A DNA stretch of 51,970 bases from Pseudomonadota bacterium (GTDB taxonomy: Bacteria > Pseudomonadota > Gammaproteobacteria > Steroidobacterales > Steroidobacteraceae): contig JAEWLQ010000046.1 of assembly GCA_023457495.1 (NCBI GenBank), positions 1 to 51,970 on the forward strand. The letters are read 5' to 3'. Each line of letters opens with the position of its first letter. Positions within the stretch are counted from its first letter, which is position 1. The notes under the pieces are model-generated. The model searched no databases, was not told where the DNA came from, and was given only the letters and a program-made list of their open reading frames with translations. The translations under genes and the position numbers were made by a program. Shown here one piece after another: positions 34,424 through 44,046 of this stretch.

Positions 34424-35514
34424 GAGGGCTTCCGGAGTTCGCGCAGGAAGTGAGTGACCTGCGTCACGACCGCGGGCGGGACGTTGGGGGGCTGTCGGGT
34501 GAGCAGCAGGGCCGGCATGCCCGCATCGCGCAGCGCCTGCATCTGCCGCGCGATCTCCCACGGCAGGGCCTCGTCCTCTTCGCTCAGCCAGACGATGACC
34601 GCGTCGGCACGATGCTCGCGCGCACTGTCGGCCAGCCAGCGGGGATTGCGGCGCATCGCGAGCGCCGGTGATTCCAGTCGCCGCGCCTCGGCGGCGATGC
34701 TCGCGAGTGCATCGCCACAGGCATCCGGGTTCGCGCCGCCGGCCTCGGTCAGCTCGAGCACGGCAGACGCGCCGCAAGCCTCGATGGCCCGATGCAGCTG
34801 ATCGTCGGGCGGCGGATCGCCGGCGAGCAACACGCGCGTCGGCGCTGGCAGCCGCGCGGCGCGCGCGAGCCAGTCGCGGGCGGCCTCGTCGAAGGATTCG
34901 CGCCAGTCGCAACCACCGGCGAATTCGAGCGACCAGGCGGCGCTGCCCGGCAGCGGATCGGTCGCGCGGCGCTGCGCGCTCACGGCCTGCGCGAGCTCCG
35001 CGCGGCGGCGCACGCGGTCGACCGCGGCCGCGAGATTCCCGGACGCACTGCCCAGCTGCGCGGCGAGCAGTTGCGTGGAGTCGAGCGTGTGTTCGGAACT
35101 CATCGGGCGGTCGAGGCCCGCGATGTCGTAGAGCAGCGGGCGCGGTCCCGCGCAGATCCCGCGCCGCTGCAGCTCGCAGAGGTAGTAATACAGCCGCTGA
35201 CTACTGTCGTCGCCGCGCGTGAAGATCACGGCGTCGAGATGATCGAGCGACTGCGTGAGCCACTGCTGCGCGATGGAGCGCAGAGCCGGGGCGAATGAAC
35301 TCTCCACGAACCGGTCGGCGGCGGTCATTTCATCGTCCGCGATGCCGCGCATTCTCACGGGCAGCGCGTTCGCCGCGAGGATCAGCGCCACCGGCGCATC
35401 GCTGCCGACGTAGCCGATGACGCGTTCGCCGCCCGCGGCGGCGGTGCGCGCGACCAGCTGCGGGTCCTGCCGCAGTGCCGCCAACAACTTCACGAATCCG
35501 TCGGCTGCGTTCAT
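34420..35514 (-). CDS. 2-hydroxyacyl-CoA dehydratase family subunit lacking canonical cysteines
   Basis: 364 aa. The N-terminal half follows the HgdB/BcrC pattern closely (RVIGYVGSDAPVALILAANA, LPVRMRG, DHLDAVIFTRGDDSSQRLYY), but the Fe-S ligand positions are changed. The usual FCP is FAP (Ala75) and the usual TCD is Arg100-Gly-Asp. Cys113 and Cys120 nearby are not at family positions. It probably pairs with the Cys-rich subunit encoded two genes downstream, as a half-site without its own cluster. The C-terminal half (VLLAGDPPPDDQLHRAIEA, ADAVIVWLSEEDEALPWEI) is a second Rossmann-like domain. Starts 4 bp after the dctM stop and ends in an ATGA overlap. Confidence 0.72.
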   Translation of the reverse strand: MNAADGFVKLLAALRQDPQLVARTAAAGGERVIGYVGSDAPVALILAANALPVRMRGIADDEMTAADRFVESSFAPALRSIAQQWLTQSLDHLDAVIFTRGDDSSQRLYYYLCELQRRGICAGPRPLLYDIAGLDRPMSSEHTLDSTQLLAAQLGSASGNLAAAVDRVRRRAELAQAVSAQRRATDPLPGSAAWSLEFAGGCDWRESFDEAARDWLARAARLPAPTRVLLAGDPPPDDQLHRAIEACGASAVLELTEAGGANPDACGDALASIAAEARRLESPALAMRRNPRWLADSAREHRADAVIVWLSEEDEALPWEIARQMQALRDAGMPALLLTRQPPNVPPAVVTQVTHFLRELRKPS

Positions 35515-35518
35515 CGGG

Positions 35519-36808
35519 TCAGTCCAGCCACATCGGCAGCGCCAGCGCCATGCCGGGAATGGCGATGAGCATGGCCAGGTGCAGGAAGTCGGCCGCGAGG
35601 AAGGGCAACACGCCCTTGAACACGCGCCCGATGGAAATGTCCGGCGCGATGCTGTGCATGACGTACAGGTTGATGCCGATCGGCGGATGCACGAAGCCGA
35701 TCTCCATCGTGCGCACGAAGAAGATGCCGAACCAGATGGGCGAAATGCCGAGCGCCGTGGTGATCGGCAGCAGGATCGGCGCGGTGAGCAACATGAGCGC
35801 GAGGCCGTCGAGCACCGAGCCGAGCAGCAGCAGCAGGATGGCGATCGCGATGACGGTCGCCGTGGGCCCGCTGTTCATGCTGTCGACGAACGCGGCGATC
35901 TGCTCGGCGAGACCCGTGAAGCTCATGAAGGCCGCGAAGATCAGCGCGCCGATGATGACCACGTAGAGCATGCCGCTGGTCTTGAGCGTGAGCGCGAGCG
36001 CCTCGCAGAAGGAGCTCCACGTCAGGCGCTTGCGCACCGCGCACAGGATCAGCGACAGCGAGGCGCCGATGGAGGCGGCCTCGGTGGGCGTGAACCAGCC
36101 GACGGCGATGCCGACGAGCACGATGGCCACCATCGTCACCAGGTCCAGCACGCGCACGATGGCCTTGCCACGCTCGCGCCAGGAGACGCGCTCCGAGGGC
36201 GGCGCGATGGCCGGGCGGATCCGGCACAGCAGCACGATCACCGTCATGTAGAGCAGCGCCTGCGTGATCACCGGGATGATCGCCGCGGTGAACAACGTGC
36301 CGATGGATTGCTCGGCGATGATGCCGAACACGATGAGCGCGCCCGAGGGCGGCGTGAGCGAGCCGAGCGTGCCGCCGGCCGCTACCGAGCCGGCCGCGAA
36401 GGCCGAGGAATAGCCACGCCGGCGCATCTCCGGCAGGCCGATCTGACCCATGGTCGCGGCGGTCGCGAGGCTCGAACCACTCACGGCGCCGAACCCGGCG
36501 CAACCGGCAATGGTCGCGAGAGCCATGCCGCCGCGCCGGTGGCCGACCATGCTGGCGGCGGCGCTGAAGAAATCCCGGCTCGCGCCCGCGGCGAAGCAGA
36601 AGTTAGCCATGAGCAGGAACAACGGCAACACGCCGAGCTCGACGCGCGTCACCGTTTCGAACAGCACGACGCTGCTCTTGATCAGCGCGGGTTCGGGACC
36701 GACCAGCACGACGAGCCCCACCAGGCCCACGACGCCCATCGCGATGCCGATCGGGACACCGAGCGCGAGCAATGCCAGCAATGCGGCGACGCCGATGGCG
36801 CCGCTCAC
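35519..36808 (-). CDS. dctM: TRAP transporter large permease, DctM family
   Basis: 429 aa from GTG 36808, overlapping the dctQ stop (GTGA). About 12 hydrophobic segments. Signatures of the DctM/SiaM large subunit include SGSSLATAATMGQIGLPEM, TLGSLTPPSGALIVFGIIAEQSIG, FTPTEAASIGA and EIGFVHPPIGINLYVM, which line the two substrate/Na+ sites in this elevator-type family. It uses a Na+ or H+ gradient to import an organic acid delivered by DctP. Length is normal for the family. The enzymes that follow in the operon presumably act on the imported acid. Confidence 0.93.
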   Translation of the reverse strand: MSGAIGVAALLALLALGVPIGIAMGVVGLVGLVVLVGPEPALIKSSVVLFETVTRVELGVLPLFLLMANFCFAAGASRDFFSAAASMVGHRRGGMALATIAGCAGFGAVSGSSLATAATMGQIGLPEMRRRGYSSAFAAGSVAAGGTLGSLTPPSGALIVFGIIAEQSIGTLFTAAIIPVITQALLYMTVIVLLCRIRPAIAPPSERVSWRERGKAIVRVLDLVTMVAIVLVGIAVGWFTPTEAASIGASLSLILCAVRKRLTWSSFCEALALTLKTSGMLYVVIIGALIFAAFMSFTGLAEQIAAFVDSMNSGPTATVIAIAILLLLLGSVLDGLALMLLTAPILLPITTALGISPIWFGIFFVRTMEIGFVHPPIGINLYVMHSIAPDISIGRVFKGVLPFLAADFLHLAMLIAIPGMALALPMWLD

Positions 36809-37281
36809 TTGGACTTCTCCGATTGGAACGCGAGGCGCAGGAAGGCCACCGTGAGCGCGGCGCCGGTGAGCGCGACGATCGCGCGCAGCGGACGGAAGGG
36901 CAGGTGGAGGACTTCGGACTTCTCGAAGGTGTCCCAGTACTCGATTGCGAGCCACGTGCCACCGGCGCACAGGGCCGCGAAGAACAGTGCGGCGAGCACC
37001 GAGGCGGCGCGCGCGATCGGCTGGCGCATCCTTTCGGGCATCCGCTCCGTGACCATGTGCACGGCCGCATGTGCGCCGCGCTGCGTGGCGATGAGCATGG
37101 CCGCGCAGGCCGCGGGGACGATCGCCGCCTGCACCAGCTCGATCGCACCCAAGAACGGAACGCCGATGTGGCGCCCGATCACCGCGGTGGCTTCGACGAC
37201 CATCATGCCGAGCAGGCCGATGGAGCCGATGTAGAAGAGCACGCCGCGTGGCGATTCGTTTTTCGTGTTCACTGTATCCAT
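36805..37281 (-). CDS. dctQ: TRAP transporter small permease, DctQ family
   Basis: 158 aa from ATG 37281 with four predicted membrane helices (residues ~13-33, 48-68, 88-110, 129-148) and the DctQ hallmark EVLHLPFRPLRAIV near the third loop. It forms the membrane complex with DctM, assisting contact with the binding protein. It overlaps the upstream capA-like gene by 13 bp and dctM by 4 bp. No anomaly beyond the separation of this pair from dctP by three enzyme genes. Confidence 0.85.
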   Translation of the reverse strand: MDTVNTKNESPRGVLFYIGSIGLLGMMVVEATAVIGRHIGVPFLGAIELVQAAIVPAACAAMLIATQRGAHAAVHMVTERMPERMRQPIARAASVLAALFFAALCAGGTWLAIEYWDTFEKSEVLHLPFRPLRAIVALTGAALTVAFLRLAFQSEKSK

Positions 37282-38375
37282 GCGCGGCCCTCCCGGTAGT
37301 CGAGCGAAAGGGGCGGCAGCCCCGCGATCCCGGTGATCTCCTGCACGTAGCGCATCACCTGCGGCGACTCGGTGTCCGTACACACGCGCGGCCGGCCGGG
37401 CGGATCGACATGCAGCGGAATGAAACCCGCCGACTGCGTGCCATCGGCGCGCAGGCGCACGGCGCCCACCATGCCGTTGACGGCCTGCGGGTGGAACGGC
37501 GCGAGGTAGTAAGCCGGATCCGGCGTGAAGCCGAAGATTTCGCGGCGGCGGCGCGCCCATTCGGCGCGCGCGGGATCCTCGGTGTCGGGACTCAACGCAC
37601 GCGTGACGACGCAGCCGTTGCCGAGGCCGTGGAAGATCGGCTTGCCGCGATACATCTCGATGCCGCGCAGGATGTGCGCGTGATGGCCGATGACGACGTC
37701 GGCGCCGGCATCGACCGCCGCGTGCGCGACGGCGCGTTCGTAGGGCGCGAGCACCGCCGGCGTGTGCACGATGCCCTTGTGCAGGGCCACGACGACGACT
37801 TGCGCGGCCGCGCGCGCCGCGCGGATGTCCGCGGCCATTTGCGCGAGCGAGTTTTCATCGGGCGTGCGCAACGGCGCGCGCGGATTGATCGCGGAGCCGT
37901 CTTCGGTATCGATGCGCACGTGCGCGCAACCGGCGCGAGATGGCGTCGCCCAGCCTTCCTCGGGTCCCACGCAGTTGTAGCTGAGCAGGGCCACGCGCAC
38001 TCCGGCGCTTTCGATGAGACAGGGACGGCGTGCGGCCTCGAGATCCGCGCCCGCGCCGCAATGCGCGATCCCCGCGGCGTCCAGCGCGGCCATCGTGTCG
38101 GCGATGCCTTCGGCGCCGCAGTCGGCGATGTGATTGCCCGCGAGCGTGACGGCGTGGAATCCGGCGCGGCGCATCGCGGGCACGTGATCGGGATTCGCGC
38201 CGGGCGCGGCGATGTCGCTGCGCAGCCGCGCCGCCGCGCGCGTGTACGGGACCTCGACGTGGCCGATGGCGACATTCGCGGCGCGCAGGCACGGAGCGAT
38301 GCCGTCCAGCCAGTGATCAGGCCGCGGTTCGTCGAGAATCAGATCGCCGGTGAAGACCAGGTCGACGTCGCTCAT
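37269..38375 (-). CDS. CapA family protein (metallophosphoesterase-like)
   Basis: 368 aa, no signal peptide. Motifs of the CapA/PgsA fold, a metallo-dependent phosphatase-like domain: FTGDLILDEP, LAGNHIADCGAEG, VVALHKGIVHTP and GHHAHILRGIEMY, with His/Asp/Asn residues in metal-binding positions. Classical CapA takes part in poly-gamma-glutamate capsule synthesis or export, but cytoplasmic stand-alone homologs occur in catabolic operons with unknown function. It is the first gene of the nine-gene operon and follows a candidate operator 35-47 bp before its start, so it is likely a catabolic hydrolase of some kind here; that is inference. Confidence 0.82.
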   Translation of the reverse strand: MSDVDLVFTGDLILDEPRPDHWLDGIAPCLRAANVAIGHVEVPYTRAAARLRSDIAAPGANPDHVPAMRRAGFHAVTLAGNHIADCGAEGIADTMAALDAAGIAHCGAGADLEAARRPCLIESAGVRVALLSYNCVGPEEGWATPSRAGCAHVRIDTEDGSAINPRAPLRTPDENSLAQMAADIRAARAAAQVVVVALHKGIVHTPAVLAPYERAVAHAAVDAGADVVIGHHAHILRGIEMYRGKPIFHGLGNGCVVTRALSPDTEDPARAEWARRRREIFGFTPDPAYYLAPFHPQAVNGMVGAVRLRADGTQSAGFIPLHVDPPGRPRVCTDTESPQVMRYVQEITGIAGLPPLSLDYREGRAWIQ

Positions 38376-38400
38376 GGAAGGTTAAGCGCGCCCCTCGCAA

Positions 38401-38440
38401 ATTGGTTTGTAGTGTCAACCATTCTAGTACTACCACCAAT
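38401..38440 (-). promoter_or_regulatory. Candidate MarR operator upstream of the capA-TRAP operon
   Basis: TAGTGTCAACCAT (38410-38422) matches, in 11 of 13 bases, the reverse strand of the site at 39076-39088. It is framed by an imperfect inverted repeat, ATTGGT-n3-TAGT (38401-38413) facing ACTA-n2-ACCAAT (38429-38440). It lies 35 bp before the capA start codon and contains a perfect TTGACA on the operon strand (38413-38418), though I see no matching -10. Binding by the neighbouring MarR protein is inference. Confidence 0.55.
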
Positions 38441-38477
38441 GACCCGGCCGAGTCGAGCGCGGAAACCCCGGGGCGCT

Positions 38478-38963
38478 TCAGTCGGGGTCGTGAAGCCGGC
38501 GCAGCAGCGCGATCAGCGTGCGCAGTTCCTGGTCGGTGTAGCGGCTCACGAACTTGCGCTCGTGATCGATCATTTCCTTCCTGAGCGTACGGCACGCGCG
38601 CGTCCCGGCCGCGGTGAGGAAGATGCCCTGCCTGCGCCGATCGTCGGTGGAGCGTTTGCGCGTGACCCAGCCCGCGTCCTCCATGCGATCGACCAGCGAG
38701 ACGACACTCGCCTTGTCGATGCCGAGCTGGTTGGCGATCTCGATCTGCGCGATGCCGGGGTTCGCGTGCGCCAGCAGCAGGGCGCTGAAGACGCCGGGCC
38801 GCACGTAGCCTTCGGCCACGTTGCGGTTGAAGTCGCGCCACAGCGCGATCTGCGCCCTGCGGATGTTGAAACCGAGCAGGTTCGGCAGGCAGTCGAGGTC
38901 GAGTCCGAGCGTCGACTGAGCGCCTAAATCTTCGTTTTTTCTGGAAGTCTTCCTGCTCGCCAT
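38478..38963 (-). CDS. MarR-family transcriptional regulator
   Basis: 161 aa. The winged helix-turn-helix is clear: ANPGIAQIEIANQLGIDKAS (helices 2-3), VVSLVDRMEDAGWVTRKRSTDDRRRQGIFLT (recognition helix and wing), followed by the dimerisation helices. MarR proteins of catabolic loci are usually repressors released by an aromatic or CoA-thioester ligand (compare BadR, HcaR-type). It sits between the nine-gene operon it probably controls and the divergent TonB receptor 3, and candidate operators occur on both sides. The C-terminal extension is short. The Lys/Arg-rich N-terminal 10 residues may contact DNA. Confidence 0.9.
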   Translation of the reverse strand: MASRKTSRKNEDLGAQSTLGLDLDCLPNLLGFNIRRAQIALWRDFNRNVAEGYVRPGVFSALLLAHANPGIAQIEIANQLGIDKASVVSLVDRMEDAGWVTRKRSTDDRRRQGIFLTAAGTRACRTLRKEMIDHERKFVSRYTDQELRTLIALLRRLHDPD

Positions 38964-39004
38964 GGGTGCCTCGTCGCCGCGCGGACAAACCTACTTGACC
39001 CCCC

Positions 39005-39025
39005 GACGGCGGTCAAACCGCCGTC
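39005..39025. repeat. 9-bp inverted repeat in the marR leader
   Basis: GACGGCGGT (39005-39013) and ACCGCCGTC (39017-39025) pair perfectly around a 3-nt loop, 42 bp upstream of the marR start. If marR is transcribed from near 39080, this stem lies in its 5' leader and could attenuate or stabilise the message. It could equally be a DNA-binding site. Confidence 0.4.
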
Positions 39026-39074
39026 CGGATGCCGGGCGCGGGCGCTGGCCGGACCGCCTAACGTTAAGGGTGCA

Positions 39075-39090
39075 GATAGTTGGCACTATC
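39075..39090. promoter_or_regulatory. Candidate MarR operator in the marR / TonB receptor 3 divergent region
   Basis: GATAGTTGGCACTATC is a 16-nt inverted repeat with perfect 6-bp arms. Its reverse strand includes TAGTGCCAACTAT, the counterpart of the site before capA. It lies 112 bp before marR and 142 bp before the receptor start. A TTGTCA at 39098-39103 on the marR strand puts this palindrome in a -35/-10 spacer, the usual place for autorepression. The rest of the 268-bp gap holds no gene. Confidence 0.55.
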
Positions 39091-39231
39091 AACCATATTG
39101 ACAAGCGCGCGCCATGGGGCGCACGCTGATCGCGCTCACGGGGGAGTCGCCGTCTGGCGGCGATAGAACACAAGAACTTCGCGCACCGCAAGCCAGTAGT
39201 TAGGACGCGGGCGCACATCGGGGAGGGGAAT

Positions 39232-41922
<2,691 letters not shown>

Positions 41923-41923
41923 G

Positions 41924-41977
41924 ATCGGCGAGGGGCAGCCTGATGCCTCCCCCAGGAGCAAGCTGCCCTTCGCCGAT
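41924..41977. terminator. Long bidirectional terminator hairpin
   Basis: ATCGGCGAGGGGCAGC (41924-41939) pairs with GCTGCCCTTCGCCGAT (41962-41977), 15 of 16 positions, with a nested CTCC/GGAG stem in the loop. On the plus strand ATTTCT follows. It lies directly after the receptor stop and before the convergent DUF1295 stop at 41987, so it should end transcription from both sides. Confidence 0.75.
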
Positions 41978-41986
41978 ATTTCTCGA

Positions 41987-42760
41987 TCAACGCGCTCCTG
42001 CCGGGCCGGTACGTGGCCGGCCCGGCAGGAAGGCATTGGTCGCGCGCACGTAACGCGCGTACTCGGGCCGGCGCTCGCCGATGTCGCGCTCGAGCAGACT
42101 CACGCCGCTCACTTTCAGCAGCAGCACCGTCATCAGCAAAGGGCTCGCAAGCGACCACCACGCGCCGGTCGCGAGTCCCATGCAGCCGAATCCCCACCAC
42201 ACGCAGCACTCCCCGAAGTAGTTGGGATGTCGCGAATAGCGCCACAGGCCGGTGTCGAGCACGCCGCGTTCGCCGGCCTCGCGCCCGCGGAACCGCGCGA
42301 GCTGCCAGTCGGCCACGGACTCGAACACGATGCCGAACGCCGCGAGGACGGCGCCTGCCACCGCCAGGGCGGCGATGCCCGCGCTGTCGCGCGACAGCGC
42401 CAGGAACGGCAGCGCGACGATCCAGGCTAGCAGCGCCTGGAATCCGAAGACGATGTACAGGCTCTTGTATTCGAACCCGGGCTGATTGTTGGCGCGAATC
42501 GCCTGGTAGCGGCGGTCTTCCGGTTGGCCGTGGTTGCGCACGGTGATGTGCAGGCACAGCCGCACGGCCCACACTGCGAGCAGCGACAAGGCGGCGATGG
42601 CCGCCGTATCGAGTTGCGGCGCGCTCCAGCCGTAATACGCGCCCGCGGCGCCGATGAACACAGGCCACATGCCATCGACGATGCTCACGTCGCGCCGCGC
42701 CAGGCTCACGAGCCAGGTGGCGAGGGCGAGGGCGGCGATCAGGCCCAGCGCGGTCAACAC
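41987..42760 (-). CDS. DUF1295 membrane protein (steroid 5-alpha-reductase-like)
   Basis: 257 aa from GTG 42760; its start overlaps the stop of the CFA-synthase gene (7 bp). Six to seven hydrophobic segments. The C-terminal signature GLWRYSRHPNYFGECCVWWG is the NADPH-binding region shared by steroid 5-alpha-reductase and isoprenylcysteine methyltransferase families. DUF1295 proteins are thought to reduce double bonds of lipids or sterols at the membrane. It is the last gene of an eight-gene operon with cyclopropane-synthase-like enzymes, so a role in reducing a modified acyl chain is plausible but unproven. The final coding bases contain a 14-bp inverted repeat. Confidence 0.82.
   Translation of the reverse strand: MLTALGLIAALALATWLVSLARRDVSIVDGMWPVFIGAAGAYYGWSAPQLDTAAIAALSLLAVWAVRLCLHITVRNHGQPEDRRYQAIRANNQPGFEYKSLYIVFGFQALLAWIVALPFLALSRDSAGIAALAVAGAVLAAFGIVFESVADWQLARFRGREAGERGVLDTGLWRYSRHPNYFGECCVWWGFGCMGLATGAWWSLASPLLMTVLLLKVSGVSLLERDIGERRPEYARYVRATNAFLPGRPRTGPAGAR
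41996..42030. repeat. 14-bp perfect inverted repeat at the 3' end of the DUF1295 gene
   Basis: TCCTGCCGGGCCGG (41996-42009) and CCGGCCCGGCAGGA (42017-42030) are perfectly complementary across a 7-nt loop. The repeat encodes the last residues of the DUF1295 protein (PGRPRTGPAG), and it stands 18 bp from the terminator hairpin at 41924-41977. It could be a transcription pause or a 3'-end protection structure for the operon mRNA. Confidence 0.5.
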
Positions 42761-44046
42761 AGCGTCGCTCGCCGGTTGCGGGGCTTCACCAGCAGCATCT
42801 GCACGTCGCCGAGCACGCGCTCGGCGAAGCCGCCTTCGCAGTAGCAGAAGTAGTAGTCCCACATGCGGATGAATTCCTCGTCGTAGCCCAGCGCGCGGAT
42901 GCGCGCGAGGTTGGCGCGGAAGTTGTGCCGCCAGTGCGCGAGCGTGGTGGCGTAGTGCGGGCCGATGTCCTCGAGGTCGAACACGCGCAGATCGCTGGCG
43001 CGCGCGATGGAGGCGGTGAGGGCGGCGACCGAGGGAATGCAGCTTCCCGGGAAGATGTAGCGCTGGATGAAATCCACCGAGCGGCGCGCGCGTTCATAAC
43101 GCTGATCGGCGATCGTGATGGCCTGCAGCAGCATGGCGCCTTCGGGTTTCAGCAGCGCCGCGCAGCGCTCGAAATAGGCGTCGTACTGCGCGTGGCCGAT
43201 GGCTTCGATCATCTCGATGGACACGAGCTTGTCGTAACTGCCCGCGAGGTCGCGGTAGTCCTCGCAGAGGACCTCGATGCGTCCCTCGAGTCCGGCGGCG
43301 CGCACGCGCTCGCGCGACAGCGCCCATTGCTCGCGCGAGATCGTGGTCGTGGTCACGCGGCAGCCGAAGTGCCGCGCGGCGTGCAGCGCGAGGCCGCCCC
43401 AGCCGGTGCCGATCTCGAGCAGGTGGTCGGAGGGGGACAGCGCGAGCTTGCGGCAGATGCGGTCCAGGCGCGCGAGCTGGGCGTCGTGCAGCGACTGGCC
43501 GGTGTGCTCGAAGGTCGCCGCCGAGTACATCATCGTCTCGTCGAGGAACAGCGCGAAGAACTCGTTGCCGAGGTCGTAATGCGCGGCGATGTTGCGGCGC
43601 GCGCCGGCGCGGCTGTTGCGCCGCAGGGCGTGCAACGCCTTGCGCAATGGATGCGTGAGCCGCGCGGCGCCGCCTTCGAGTCCGTCGAGCGCGTCCAGGT
43701 TGAGCACGAACAGGCGCACCACGTCGATGAGTTGCGCCGTGGTCCAGAGACCGTGCATGTAGGCCTCTCCGGCGCCCACCGAACCGCCGAAGGCGACGTC
43801 GCCGTACATCCGCGCATCGTGAACGTGGATTACCACCGGTTCGGGTAGTTCGGCGCAGGGCCGGCCGAAGCGATGCCGCTCGTTGCCCTCGACGAGCACC
43901 AGGCAGCCGTTGCGCAGGGCCTCGAGCCGGGCGAATACGGCGCGCCGGGCGAAGGCGTCGATCGCGCCGGGGCGCGAGTCGCGCGCGGCGCGGGTGCCCG
44001 GCAGTACCTCGGTGGCTTCAGAGTTGTGAGGCGACGTCATCTGCAT
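42754..44046 (-). CDS. cfa: Cyclopropane-fatty-acyl-phospholipid synthase
   Basis: 430 aa from ATG 44046 (GAGGA nine bases upstream; ATG 44040 also fits). The N-terminal ~150 residues are the lipid-binding domain (GDVAFGGSVGAGEAYMHGLW); the C-terminal domain is an SAM methyltransferase with AHYDLGNEFFALFLDETMMYS, the SAM motif LEIGTGWGGLALHAA and the conserved FPGSCIPSV with the Cys of the active site (Cys354 in E. coli Cfa). It transfers a methylene group to cis double bonds of phospholipid acyl chains, or a related methylation. Translation is coupled to the DUF1365 gene (29-bp overlap). Length is slightly above the E. coli enzyme. Confidence 0.92.
   Translation of the reverse strand: MQMTSPHNSEATEVLPGTRAARDSRPGAIDAFARRAVFARLEALRNGCLVLVEGNERHRFGRPCAELPEPVVIHVHDARMYGDVAFGGSVGAGEAYMHGLWTTAQLIDVVRLFVLNLDALDGLEGGAARLTHPLRKALHALRRNSRAGARRNIAAHYDLGNEFFALFLDETMMYSAATFEHTGQSLHDAQLARLDRICRKLALSPSDHLLEIGTGWGGLALHAARHFGCRVTTTTISREQWALSRERVRAAGLEGRIEVLCEDYRDLAGSYDKLVSIEMIEAIGHAQYDAYFERCAALLKPEGAMLLQAITIADQRYERARRSVDFIQRYIFPGSCIPSVAALTASIARASDLRVFDLEDIGPHYATTLAHWRHNFRANLARIRALGYDEEFIRMWDYYFCYCEGGFAERVLGDVQMLLVKPRNRRATLC

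Noticed and set aside
35417..37234. 605-codon plus-strand frame opposite dctQM and the dehydratase gene
   Set aside because: Composition is low-complexity His/Asp/Gln/Arg, typical of the complement of a membrane-protein gene. dctM and dctQ on the other strand have unmistakable motifs.
38390..38418. TTGACA (minus strand, 38413-38418) as a complete promoter for the capA operon
   Set aside because: The -35 is perfect, but the positions 16-18 bp downstream read GC-rich without any -10 resemblance, so it is described only as part of the operator region.
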